In this document: in pieces, positions 18,967 to 28,350 of the stretch
Numbering within the stretch: the stretch's first letter is position 1
Layout: every line of letters begins with the position of its first letter
Source: Lewinella sp. LCG006
Lineage (GTDB): Bacteria; Bacteroidota; Bacteroidia; Chitinophagales; Saprospiraceae
Length of the DNA stretch: 64,000 bases
Direction: 5' to 3'
Assembly (NCBI RefSeq): GCF_040784935.1
Contig: NZ_CP160680.1
Coordinates: 5,809,802 to 5,873,801, forward strand
The notes under the pieces: model-generated
Database searches by the model: none
What the model saw: the letters and a program-made list of their open reading frames with translations, nothing else
Told to the model about the DNA's origin: nothing
Program-made: the position numbers and the translations under genes

Positions 18967-21900
18967 ATGAAGAACCATAAGAATAACGTCTGGATAGGTA
19001 CAGAACAACTCAATAACAATCAGGAGTTGGCCCAGTCGGAAAAGTCTGAATTTGCAGAGTTGGCAGCGGAAGGTGGTGTAGAAACCCGCCTTGAATCAAA
19101 CCGCCGTGACTTTTTGAAATACCTAGGTTTTGGTATTGGTGCTGCGACCATCGCAGCGTGTGACATTCCTGTACGCAAGGCGATCCCTTACGTAATCAAG
19201 CCGGACAGCATCGTTCCGGGTGTTGCTACTTACTACGCTTCTTCTTTCGTTCAGGGTGGCGATTACTGTCCTATTCTGGTGAAAACCCGCGAAGGGCGTC
19301 CAATCAAAATCGAAGGAAACTCACTATCTCCAATTACTTACGGAGGTACCAGTGCTCGTGCACAGGCCAGTGTTTTGGGCTTGTACGATACCAGTCGCTT
19401 TGATGCTCCCCGTGCAGTAGCTGATGGGAAGTTTTCTGACGCGATGAGCTGGGAAGATTTCGATAAAACCATTTCCGGCAAGTTGAAGCCAGGTTCTCGG
19501 GTCCGCATCGTGGCGAATACCATCCTCAGTCCTACCACCAAGCAGGCGATTGCAGACTTCACCGCTACTTATCCTAATACGGAGGTAGTGATGTACGATC
19601 CGGTTTCTTCTTCCGCTTTGTTGCAAGCCAACGAAGCATGTTTTGGTACACGTGCTATCCCTGAGTACAATTTCGACAAGGCCGATGTAATCGTTGCTGT
19701 TGATTGTGACTTCCTGGGCAGTTGGGTTTCACCCATCGAGTTTGCACGTCAATATGCTGTAGGTCGTAAGGTAAATGCGAAGAACCCTAAGATGTCTCGC
19801 CACATTCAGGTAGAAAGCTACATGAGCCTTTCTGGTTCAAACGCTGACAACCGTGTACCGGTGAAGCCTTCTGAAATTGGTGCTGCCATTGTTGCTTTGT
19901 ACAATGAAGTGGCCAAAGGAACCGGCAGCAGTGCAGTTAGTGGTCCAAAACTTCCTGCTGACAAGCAGAAAAAGATGGTAGCTATCGCCAAAGAATTGTT
20001 GGCTGCACGTGGCAAGAGTGTCGTGGTTTCTGCATCCAACAACATGGGTGAGCAAGTACTTGTAAATAGCATCAACCAGATGTTGGGCAATTACGGTGCA
20101 ACCATGAACTTCACCAGCTCACTGATGACCCGCCAAGGGGATGATCGTGCAGCAATGAAGTTGGTAAAAGATATGCAGAGTGGTAGCGTAGACGCACTGA
20201 TCGTGCTCGACGATGCCAACCCTGTCTACAACTTCCCGGGAGCAGCTGCTTTCCGTGCCGCTTTAGGCAAAGTGAAGCTGAAGATCAGCACCAGTGGCAC
20301 ACCAAACGAAACAAATGTGCTGTGTGATTACGTAGCACCTACTCACCATTTTCTTGAAAGCTGGGGCGATGCCGAGCCAAAGAGTGGTGTATACTCACTG
20401 ATTCAGCCAACCATCTCACCGATCTTCGCTTCTGTAGGTCGTGCTGGTACGCGTGCTGGAGAAGAAAGCTTACTCCGTTGGGCCAACAGCCCGGCTTTGG
20501 ATACCACTGCCGAGCAGCCTTACCTCGAGTACTTGAAGAAAAACTGGGAAAACACAGTTTTCCAATCACAATCACGTTACCTCACTTTCCAGACTTTCTG
20601 GGATGCAGTCCTTCACGACGGGGTAATTGATTTACCAGTTGAAGCAGAAGCTCCAATCACCTTCGCAGGTGATGTGAATGCTGCTGCTGCCAAAGTGCGC
20701 AAGCCTGCTAACACTGAACTGGAAGTGACTTTCTACGAAACAGTCAACATGGGTGGTGGTGAATACGCCAACAACCCTTGGTTGCAGGAAATGCCTGATC
20801 CCGTTACACGTTGTGTTTGGGGCAATTACCTCGCAATTCCCGTTACTTGGGACGGAGGTAACTCTTGGTCAGCGATGAATGGCCTCAACGAGTGGGAATT
20901 CAAAGGCAAAGCCGATCAGGTTATGCTGGGTGTTGACGGTGCTGAAATGAAGGCAACTTGTGTGCGCCAGTTTGGTCAGCCAGCTGGAACAACAGCCATC
21001 GCTCTTGGTTACGGTCGTACCGTAACCGGTATGGTAGGACGTGCTTTGGGTAACGAAGTAGGTACCAACGTTTTCGAGTGCCTGAAGTCTGATAGCGACG
21101 GCAACGTTCAATATTATTCTACTGCGGCCTCTATTTCTGGTGTTGTAGAAGTAGAAGACGAATTCGCTTGTGTACAGTACCACCATACGATGGGGGTAAC
21201 TGCTCGTGAAAATGGCGAAATTGTTAAAGACGAAGAGACAGGCAAGCCACTAAACGTGGATGAAAAGACCTTGATGACCTTAGGTGCCGGTTTCCAGGGA
21301 GGCCTCACTAAGCGTTCCATTATCTATCAAGGTAAACTGGACGAACTATCTGAATTAGAGGAGCATATTGCAGAACGTCGGGCAGAAGCCAAGCACCTGA
21401 ACGACCAGACGCTTTATCCTTTCGAAGAATACAGTGAAAAGCTTTACAGCCAGGGCCACCACTGGGCCATGCACGTTGACCTCAACGCTTGTATTGGTTG
21501 TGGTGCTTGTCAGGTTGCTTGTGTTGCGGAAAACAACGTTCCAGTTGTAGGTAAGCACGAAGTACACCGCCATCACGAAATGACCTGGTTGCGTATCGAC
21601 CGTTACTACTACGGCGATTACGAAAACCCTAAGGCGGTTTACCAGCCGATGATGTGTCAGCACTGTGACAACGCTCCTTGTGAGAACGTTTGTCCGGTAG
21701 CTGCTACCAACCACAGTTCGGAAGGATTGAACCAGATGACCTATAACCGTTGTATCGGTACGCGTTACTGTGCCAACAACTGTCCTTTCAAGGTGCGTCG
21801 TTTCAACTGGTTGGATTACACTACGGCTGATTTGTTTGCAGCCAACGAACCTACCGTAAGTGGAGAGGATTTACCTTATGGTGCAGACAACCTCACGCGG

Positions 21901-22221
21901 ATGGTCTTGAACCCAGACGTTACCGTTCGTTCACGCGGTGTGATCGAGAAGTGTAGCTTCTGTGTACAGCGCATCCAGGAAGGTAAATTATCTGCCAAGC
22001 GCGAAACTCGCCGCCTGGTTGATAATGATGTACGCACGGCTTGCCAGACGGCTTGTCCTACGGGAGCTATCGTTTTCGGTGATCGTAACAATCCGGAAGG
22101 AGACGTTGCAGAGCGCATCGAGAACCCATTGAATTACCTGGTACTGGAGGAAATCAACGTCCAGCCAAGTGTATTCTACGCTGCTCGCGTAAACAATAGT
22201 AAAGAAGAATTAGAAGCATAA
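18967..22221 (+). CDS. actB: Alternative complex III subunit B, molybdopterin-oxidoreductase-like iron-sulphur protein
   Basis: A 1084-residue peripheral subunit. Near residue 45 there is a Tat-type motif RRDFLK followed by a hydrophobic segment with AAC. The large N-terminal part resembles molybdopterin oxidoreductases, which in ActB has no cofactor. The C-terminal part is FeS-rich: CIGCGACQVAC, CQHCDNAPCENVC, CIGTRYCANNC, CSFC and CQTAC account for three 4Fe-4S clusters and probably one 3Fe-4S cluster. It passes electrons from the quinol site toward the ActA haems. It follows actA by 33 bp. Confidence 0.93.
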   Translation: MKNHKNNVWIGTEQLNNNQELAQSEKSEFAELAAEGGVETRLESNRRDFLKYLGFGIGAATIAACDIPVRKAIPYVIKPDSIVPGVATYYASSFVQGGDYCPILVKTREGRPIKIEGNSLSPITYGGTSARAQASVLGLYDTSRFDAPRAVADGKFSDAMSWEDFDKTISGKLKPGSRVRIVANTILSPTTKQAIADFTATYPNTEVVMYDPVSSSALLQANEACFGTRAIPEYNFDKADVIVAVDCDFLGSWVSPIEFARQYAVGRKVNAKNPKMSRHIQVESYMSLSGSNADNRVPVKPSEIGAAIVALYNEVAKGTGSSAVSGPKLPADKQKKMVAIAKELLAARGKSVVVSASNNMGEQVLVNSINQMLGNYGATMNFTSSLMTRQGDDRAAMKLVKDMQSGSVDALIVLDDANPVYNFPGAAAFRAALGKVKLKISTSGTPNETNVLCDYVAPTHHFLESWGDAEPKSGVYSLIQPTISPIFASVGRAGTRAGEESLLRWANSPALDTTAEQPYLEYLKKNWENTVFQSQSRYLTFQTFWDAVLHDGVIDLPVEAEAPITFAGDVNAAAAKVRKPANTELEVTFYETVNMGGGEYANNPWLQEMPDPVTRCVWGNYLAIPVTWDGGNSWSAMNGLNEWEFKGKADQVMLGVDGAEMKATCVRQFGQPAGTTAIALGYGRTVTGMVGRALGNEVGTNVFECLKSDSDGNVQYYSTAASISGVVEVEDEFACVQYHHTMGVTARENGEIVKDEETGKPLNVDEKTLMTLGAGFQGGLTKRSIIYQGKLDELSELEEHIAERRAEAKHLNDQTLYPFEEYSEKLYSQGHHWAMHVDLNACIGCGACQVACVAENNVPVVGKHEVHRHHEMTWLRIDRYYYGDYENPKAVYQPMMCQHCDNAPCENVCPVAATNHSSEGLNQMTYNRCIGTRYCANNCPFKVRRFNWLDYTTADLFAANEPTVSGEDLPYGADNLTRMVLNPDVTVRSRGVIEKCSFCVQRIQEGKLSAKRETRRLVDNDVRTACQTACPTGAIVFGDRNNPEGDVAERIENPLNYLVLEEINVQPSVFYAARVNNSKEELEA

Positions 22222-22242
22222 ATCTAAATTTTGAGTCCTTGG

Positions 22243-22279
22243 CTGGATTTTCCTACAGTCTGATCTTAGGAAAATCCAG
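22243..22279 (+). other. Hairpin between actB and actC
   Basis: Perfect 12-base arms, ctggattttcct and aggaaaatccag, around a 13-base loop, with an outer ttttgag / ctcaaaa pair. No T-run follows, so read-through into actC is expected; it may mark an RNA-processing or mRNA-stability site. Confidence 0.6.
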
Positions 22280-22309
22280 TCGCTCAAAAACGAGTCAATA
22301 AAAATTGAT

Positions 22310-23713
22310 ATGAGCGCAGTTGTATCTCACATTCGGGAGCCTTTAGTAAATGGTGGTAAAACCTATCATCAGATTACGGAGGATCTCTGCTCACCGACCG
22401 AGCGTACCCCAACGGCAGCGTGGGTGATCGCATTTTTGGTTGCAGTGACGGGGTTGGCCCTTTACGTTTTCTGTGTAGCCTGGACGATCTGGGAAGGTAT
22501 TGGTTCTTGGGACCTTAACCGTACCATCGGCTGGAGTTGGGATATTACCAACTTCGTTTGGTGGGTAGGTATTGGTCACGCCGGTACCTTGATTTCCGCA
22601 ATCCTTTTGCTTTTCCGTCAGCGTTGGCGGACAGGGGTAAACCGGGCAGCGGAAGCCATGACCATCTTTGCGGTAATCTGTGCGGGCCAGTTCCCGCTGA
22701 TCCACATGGGGCGTCTTTGGCTGGCCATCTTTATTTTCCCTTACCCTAATACCAGAGGTCCATTGTGGGTGAACTTTAACTCTCCACTGTTGTGGGACGT
22801 TTTTGCGATCTCCACTTACTTCACGGTGTCGCTATTGTTCTGGTATACTGGTTTGGTGCCTGACTTTGCTACCGTTCGTGACCGTGCTAAGGGGCTGCGC
22901 CGCAAGATTTATAATGGTCTGTCTTTTGGATGGACAGGTTCTGCCAAGCACTGGCAGCGGTGGGAGAGTCTTTCTCTCGTACTTGCTGGTTTGGCTACAC
23001 CGCTGGTACTTTCGGTACACACGATTGTATCTTTTGACTTCGCTACTTCAGTTATCCCTGGTTGGCACACCACGATTTTCCCTCCTTACTTCGTAGCAGG
23101 AGCGATCTTCTCTGGTTTCGCCATGGTATTGACGCTGATGATTATGACGCGGAAAGTACTGAAGCTGGAAGACTACATTACGATCGGTCATATCGAAAGT
23201 ATGAACAAGGTAATCCTGTTGACAGGAACGATCGTAGGGGTAGCTTACCTGACGGAGCTTTTCATCGCCTGGTACTCAGGTTACATCTACGAGCAATTCG
23301 CCTTTTATAATCGTGTACTCGGACCTTACTGGTGGTCGTACGTTGGTATGATGTCTTGTAACGTGTTGTCTCCACAGTTGTTCTGGAGCAAGAAGATGCG
23401 TCGGAGTATCTTCGTTACTTTCTTCATGTCGATCTTTATCAATATCGGTATGTGGTTTGAGCGCTTTGTAATTATTGCTACCACCCTGGCGCGTGACTAC
23501 TTGCCTTCGAGCTGGAGTTACTACGTACCTACTTGGGTAGAGATTGGTTTATTCATTGGTTCATTAGGACTCTTCTTTACGCTCTACCTCCTTTTTGTAA
23601 GGGTAGCACCAGTAGTTGCTGTAGCGGAAATCAAGAGTATCCTCAAAGTGGCTGGTGATCAATACGCTGGAGAGAATGCTAAAAAAGCAAACGCTCACGC
23701 TGACCACCACTAG
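22310..23713 (+). CDS. actC: Alternative complex III subunit C, NrfD-like quinol-binding membrane protein
   Basis: A 467-residue integral membrane protein with about ten hydrophobic segments, of the NrfD/PsrC family. In ACIII, ActC holds the quinol oxidation site next to the ActB iron-sulphur chain. The ITEDLCSPTERTP segment before the first helix and the WWVGIGHAGTLISAILLLF helix are family-typical. The related subunit ActF lies three genes downstream. Confidence 0.93.
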   Translation: MSAVVSHIREPLVNGGKTYHQITEDLCSPTERTPTAAWVIAFLVAVTGLALYVFCVAWTIWEGIGSWDLNRTIGWSWDITNFVWWVGIGHAGTLISAILLLFRQRWRTGVNRAAEAMTIFAVICAGQFPLIHMGRLWLAIFIFPYPNTRGPLWVNFNSPLLWDVFAISTYFTVSLLFWYTGLVPDFATVRDRAKGLRRKIYNGLSFGWTGSAKHWQRWESLSLVLAGLATPLVLSVHTIVSFDFATSVIPGWHTTIFPPYFVAGAIFSGFAMVLTLMIMTRKVLKLEDYITIGHIESMNKVILLTGTIVGVAYLTELFIAWYSGYIYEQFAFYNRVLGPYWWSYVGMMSCNVLSPQLFWSKKMRRSIFVTFFMSIFINIGMWFERFVIIATTLARDYLPSSWSYYVPTWVEIGLFIGSLGLFFTLYLLFVRVAPVVAVAEIKSILKVAGDQYAGENAKKANAHADHH

Positions 23714-23750
23714 AACTTGAAAAATTATTAACGAGCATAATTAGCTTATC

Positions 23751-24281
23751 ATGAGCGCGACACATAAAGAAGTTTTGTTTGGTCTTTACGATGATGAGGA
23801 AATACTCCTCAAAGCCGTTAAGCAAGCCAATGAGGATCACCTGGATATCATGGACGTATATACGCCATTTCCAGTGCACGGTTTGGATCCATTATTGGGG
23901 TTGGCGGAAAGCCGGCTTCATATCGCCGGGTTCATCTACGGCGCTATTGGAACCCTCACGGCATTCTTATTCATGACCTGGGTATTTACCCGCGATTGGC
24001 CAATCATTTTTGGTGGTAAGCCGTACTGGTCCGTACCTGCATTCATTCCGATTACCTTTGAGTTGACCGTACTTTTCGCCTCTATCGGAATGGTAGTAAG
24101 CTTCTATACGGTTTGTGGAATGGCACCAGGGAAAACCATCCCTACGCTGGATGACCGGATCACGGATGATAAGTTTTGCATTGCCTTTGAAACCAACGGT
24201 GCATCGGAGTCTCAACTCGACAAACTGCGCAGTTTCTTTTCTACTTCGGGTGCTTCTGAAGTGAACACAAAGGTGATATAA
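23751..24281 (+). CDS. actD: Alternative complex III subunit D (DUF3341)
   Basis: A 176-residue DUF3341 protein with two central membrane segments (about residues 65-85 and 100-125), as expected for ActD. The soluble N-terminus begins with a predicted ferredoxin-like fold (FGLYDDEEILLKAV). It is a structural subunit of ACIII. It lies between actC and actE with short gaps. Confidence 0.9.
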   Translation: MSATHKEVLFGLYDDEEILLKAVKQANEDHLDIMDVYTPFPVHGLDPLLGLAESRLHIAGFIYGAIGTLTAFLFMTWVFTRDWPIIFGGKPYWSVPAFIPITFELTVLFASIGMVVSFYTVCGMAPGKTIPTLDDRITDDKFCIAFETNGASESQLDKLRSFFSTSGASEVNTKVI

Positions 24282-24310
24282 TCATTAACCACGCTAGCAA
24301 GAAATTTCTG

Positions 24311-25177
24311 ATGAATAATATTAAGCTGATCATCATTGCCTTTTCTGTATCCTTGCTGATGTACGCCTGTACACCTGCGGATGCAGAGTTCACGGGTTCT
24401 GAGTATATGCCAGATATGGCACACTCTTTAGCTTTGGAGGCAAATACGTCTAATTACTACTACTACAATACCTTCGACAAGGAGAGTACGATCCAACTCA
24501 ACGACTTGTTGAAGCGTCCAGATCTTCCTGTAGCGGGTACGATTCCTCGCGGTTACGCAGGTCAATTCCTACACAGCAATGCTGGTATGGAAGAAGCAAG
24601 AGTAACCGATATTAATGTTCCTACAAACGGTTCTGTACCTTACTACTATGTTGATACAGAAGAATCGCGGGCACAGGCTATGGCAGAAATCATTGAAAAT
24701 CCTTTTCCTATTACTGCTGATGGTTTGGCACGGGGGAAAGAGCTTTACAATGTTTTCTGTGGAATTTGCCACGGTGAGAAAGCAAACGGTTTAGGTTATC
24801 TTTATGATGCTGACCAAAACCCCAACGCTAAATACCTGGCAGCACCTGCCAACCTTATCAACGAGGAGTTTACAGCTGCCAGTAATGGCCGTTTCTACCA
24901 CGCGATTATGTACGGTAAAAACGTAATGGGAGCTTATAAAGACAAAATCAGCTACGAAGAACGCTGGCAGGTAATTCACTACATTCGTTCTTTACAGGCG
25001 AAAGAAGCGGGAGCTACCTACAGTGAAGAAGAAAATACGTTTAATGCTGTATTTGGCACTCCTGGAGCCTCTATTACTCCCTACACCCACCAGTCAGCAA
25101 TGATGATGGAGCACGGAGAGGAGCACACCGACGAAGCTACCCCGGTAGAAGGAGAGCACAATACCGATCAGCACTAA
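24311..25177 (+). CDS. actE: Alternative complex III subunit E, monohaem cytochrome c lipoprotein
   Basis: A 288-residue lipoprotein (lipobox LMYAC) with a single haem motif, CGICH, near residue 155 and a Met-containing segment (YGKNVMGAY) about 50 residues later as the likely sixth ligand. In ACIII, ActE is the membrane-anchored haem subunit next to ActA. The C-terminal tail is rich in Glu and His. Confidence 0.92.
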   Translation: MNNIKLIIIAFSVSLLMYACTPADAEFTGSEYMPDMAHSLALEANTSNYYYYNTFDKESTIQLNDLLKRPDLPVAGTIPRGYAGQFLHSNAGMEEARVTDINVPTNGSVPYYYVDTEESRAQAMAEIIENPFPITADGLARGKELYNVFCGICHGEKANGLGYLYDADQNPNAKYLAAPANLINEEFTAASNGRFYHAIMYGKNVMGAYKDKISYEERWQVIHYIRSLQAKEAGATYSEEENTFNAVFGTPGASITPYTHQSAMMMEHGEEHTDEATPVEGEHNTDQH

Positions 25178-25240
25178 GCAAAGTGTCCTAAAGGACGAGA
25201 CAGATAAGTAAAAAATTCGCAGACGCACAAATAATACGCG

Positions 25241-26632
25241 ATGAACCAATTTACGTTTGAGGCCAAACATAAGACCGTACTAGGAGCATTTATGGCACTG
25301 GGTGCAATTTGCTTGGCCTTAACCGCCTTGGGAGACGATAGTTTTCTCACCCGGACCTGGTCTAACTATTTGCACAATACCGTTTTCTTCTTGGGAATCG
25401 GCTTTGTGTCCATTTTTGTACTGACAGCTTTCACCACAGCTTATGCTGGTTGGCACCTGATGATTCAGCGGGTTTGGGAGGCTTTCTCCGTATTCCTGGT
25501 ACCCGCCCTGGTCTTGATGTTGATCATGGTGGTAGCCGTTGTATTCGACATCAACCACATCTACCATTGGGCAGATGATGCTTCGGTGGCTGCTGATCCT
25601 ATTTTGCAAGGAAAGAGTCCTTTCCTAAACAATACCTGGTACAGCTTGGGCACCTTACTCGTTGTGGGTACTTGGGCTTATTTTGCCTACCGCTACCGTA
25701 CCTTGTCCAAAGAAGAGGATGAAGTAGGTACGGAGGAATACCTTCAGTACAAAAAAATCAAAAAAATCTCTGCTATCTTCTTGCCTATCGCTGGTTTTAC
25801 CAGTGCTGCAATGATCTGGCAGTGGGTGATGAGTGTAGATGCTCACTGGTACAGCACCCTGTATGCCTGGTATGCAACTGTATCTCTATTCGTTGCGGCT
25901 ATGGCACTCACCATCATGCTGTTGATCTGGTTGAAGTCCAGAGGATATTATGAGAATGTGACCAATGAGCACTTCCACGACTTGGGTAAGTACCTGTTTG
26001 CGTTTAGTGTTTTCTGGACCTATATGTGGTTCAGCCAGTACATGCTGATCTGGTACGCTAACAACGGTGAAGAAACCACTTACTTCCTGACGCGGATGCA
26101 CGAATATCCTGTGTTGTACTGGGGTAATTTGGTGTTGAACTTTGTACTTCCTTTCTTGATTCTGATGCGCAATGACACCAAGCGTAAGTTTGGTACACTG
26201 TTTTTCGTATCTTTCATTGTATTCTTCGGTCACTGGTACGACTATTTCCAAATGATCAAGCCAGGGGTCGCGCACACCGCTCATGAAATTCACGAGATGC
26301 ACCCAAGCGGAGGTGATGATCACCACGATGCTACTACTTTAAGTATGAGTGACGATCATGCTGCTGCTGCTGGCCACGAAGCGGAGCACGCTGAGGGCGA
26401 CCACAGTGCTGCTGGACACGGTGATGGACATGCTGTTGAAGCATATGGAGATGAAGGGCACGGACATAGCTCTTTCCAAATGGGAATGACTTTCCCTGGC
26501 TTGTTGGAAATTGGAACAATGTTAGGTTTCTTGGCATTCTTCCTGTTTATCGTTCTAAACCGCTTGTCTAAAGCGAAGTTAGTTCCAGAGAACCACCCAT
26601 TTGTTCACGAAAGCGAGCACCACCACACGTAG
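25241..26632 (+). CDS. actF: Alternative complex III subunit F, NrfD-like membrane protein
   Basis: A 463-residue membrane protein with about ten helices, the second NrfD-like subunit. In known ACIII structures ActF packs beside ActC. Between helices near residues 345-405 there is a long His/Asp/Glu-rich loop (for example HHDATTLSMSDDHAAAAGHEAEHAEG). It could bind metal or simply be a flexible linker; its function is unknown. Confidence 0.92.
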   Translation: MNQFTFEAKHKTVLGAFMALGAICLALTALGDDSFLTRTWSNYLHNTVFFLGIGFVSIFVLTAFTTAYAGWHLMIQRVWEAFSVFLVPALVLMLIMVVAVVFDINHIYHWADDASVAADPILQGKSPFLNNTWYSLGTLLVVGTWAYFAYRYRTLSKEEDEVGTEEYLQYKKIKKISAIFLPIAGFTSAAMIWQWVMSVDAHWYSTLYAWYATVSLFVAAMALTIMLLIWLKSRGYYENVTNEHFHDLGKYLFAFSVFWTYMWFSQYMLIWYANNGEETTYFLTRMHEYPVLYWGNLVLNFVLPFLILMRNDTKRKFGTLFFVSFIVFFGHWYDYFQMIKPGVAHTAHEIHEMHPSGGDDHHDATTLSMSDDHAAAAGHEAEHAEGDHSAAGHGDGHAVEAYGDEGHGHSSFQMGMTFPGLLEIGTMLGFLAFFLFIVLNRLSKAKLVPENHPFVHESEHHHT

Positions 26633-26745
26633 GCTTATTTAGAATGAGTCTAAACAAGGAGTTCTGGTGAGCAATTTCTAGAAGTCTTTGTTTTACCTGC
26701 GTAAATTGTGGAACAAATTTTGACTTTTTAAAATAATCATAGCAA

Positions 26746-28302
26746 ATGACTGCTTTATTAGCCACATTGTGTATCATCTTGATTGCGGTAGTCGCAGTGC
26801 AGATCGGTAAGGTTACCGAGCTGGCTTCTAAAATCCGTGGTGAAGAAGATAGTCAGGAAAGAAGTAATCGTACAACTAGTCGATGGCTGTTGATCTTCAT
26901 GATTCTCTTCCTGGTATTCTGCGTTGTTTCGGCTTATTATTACAAGAACTATATGTTGGGTTACGGCCCACACGAGGCTGCTTCTGCCCACGGTAAGAGC
27001 TTGGATAAGATGTTCAATATCACTGTTATTGTTACAGGTATTGTATTTTTCATCACCCAGATCGCCTTGTTTTGGTTCGCGTACAAGTACCGTCATCGCA
27101 AAGGAGGAAAGGCTATCTTTTTACCTCACAACAATACGGTAGAAGTTGTCTGGACAGTTATTCCAGCGGTAGTAATGACCTTTTTGGTTGTTGGCGGTTT
27201 GGATGCCTGGAACGACGTAATGGCCGATGTCGGTACCGATGAAGACGTTATTGAGATCGAAGCGATGGGCTACCAGTTCGCTTGGCAGTTGCGTTACCCT
27301 GGTCCTGATGGGAAGTTGGGATCACGTGATTTCCGTTTAACCTCTGGTACCAACCCTGTTGGTCAGGATTGGACAGACGAATCCAACCTCGATGATTTTC
27401 ATCCTGGTGAGATCGTACTTCCTGTTGGCAAAAAAGTACGTGTACGTATTTTGGCACGTGATGTATTGCACGATTTTTACCTGCCTCAGTTTCGGGTAAA
27501 AATGGATGCTGTTCCAGGAATGCCCACTTACTTCGTGTTTACACCGGAGAAAACAACGGAAGAATACCGCCAAAGTCTACGTCAGTACGCTGAGTATCAG
27601 GTGCCCGATCCTGATGATCCAGAAAAGCAACTTTGGGAAAACTTCAACTACGAATTGGCTTGTGCCGAGCTTTGCGGTACTGGTCATTGGAGCATGCGTC
27701 GCTTGGTTCGTATTGTTTCTGAAGATGAATACAAAGATTGGTTGGATCAGCAGCAGTCGTACTACATGACGGCGATCCACCAGACAGAGGACGATCCCTG
27801 GCCGATAGATGGCAAATTACCCTCTATTGTATCACAGAGCCGTAAGCAAGAGTTTACGACGCTACTTGATGGGGCTTTAAATGCTGCAACCCAAGAAGAT
27901 CGTACTTTCGTACTTAAGTACGTTACTTTTGAGACTGGATCTGCAGCACTTACTGCCATGTCAAAGGCTTATGAGTTGGCCAATGTAATCGAGGCGATGA
28001 AGGAAAATACTGCACTAGTTATTGGACTTGGTGGTCACACCGACAATACGGGCGATGCGGAAGCGAATATGGCGCTTTCTCAGCAGCGTGCAGATGCAGT
28101 GAAAAATTATCTGGTAGAGAATGGCATTGACGCAGGTCGTCTGGTAGCTACAGGTTACGGACAAAATGCGCCCATTGCAGATAATAGCACTGAAAAAGGG
28201 CGTGAGCAAAACCGTAGAACAGCATTTACTGTTCTAGCGGGTGGTCAAGCGGTTACCGCTGTTGCCCCGGCAGCAGAGGAAACCGCTCCGGCTGGTGAGT
28301 AA
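26746..28302 (+). CDS. coxB: Cytochrome c oxidase subunit II fused to an OmpA-type peptidoglycan-binding domain
   Basis: Residues 1-380 form a normal subunit II: hydrophobic helices, then a periplasmic cupredoxin with the CuA site (His in LARDVLHDF; C306, E308, C310, H314 and M317 in CAELCGTGHWSM). Residues about 386-498 are an OmpA_C-type domain: FETGSAALTAMS, GHTDNTGDAEANMALSQQRA, and ending in GREQNRRTAF with the Asp and Arg typical of diaminopimelate binding. A short Ala/Pro/Glu tail ends the protein. CuA and OmpA parts lie in one uninterrupted frame on the periplasmic side, so the oxidase is predicted to be tethered to peptidoglycan. Subunit II proteins are usually 250-350 residues; this one is 518. 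I do not know this fusion as a standard form. Confidence 0.92.
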   Translation: MTALLATLCIILIAVVAVQIGKVTELASKIRGEEDSQERSNRTTSRWLLIFMILFLVFCVVSAYYYKNYMLGYGPHEAASAHGKSLDKMFNITVIVTGIVFFITQIALFWFAYKYRHRKGGKAIFLPHNNTVEVVWTVIPAVVMTFLVVGGLDAWNDVMADVGTDEDVIEIEAMGYQFAWQLRYPGPDGKLGSRDFRLTSGTNPVGQDWTDESNLDDFHPGEIVLPVGKKVRVRILARDVLHDFYLPQFRVKMDAVPGMPTYFVFTPEKTTEEYRQSLRQYAEYQVPDPDDPEKQLWENFNYELACAELCGTGHWSMRRLVRIVSEDEYKDWLDQQQSYYMTAIHQTEDDPWPIDGKLPSIVSQSRKQEFTTLLDGALNAATQEDRTFVLKYVTFETGSAALTAMSKAYELANVIEAMKENTALVIGLGGHTDNTGDAEANMALSQQRADAVKNYLVENGIDAGRLVATGYGQNAPIADNSTEKGREQNRRTAFTVLAGGQAVTAVAPAAEETAPAGE

Positions 28303-28350
28303 TATTGCATTAGGACAAACTTTTGAAACAGACAAAAAATTAAATAGCGA

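Noticed and set aside
22243-22279. Terminator between actB and actC
   Set aside because: The hairpin lacks a T-run, and the genes on both sides encode subunits of the same complex.
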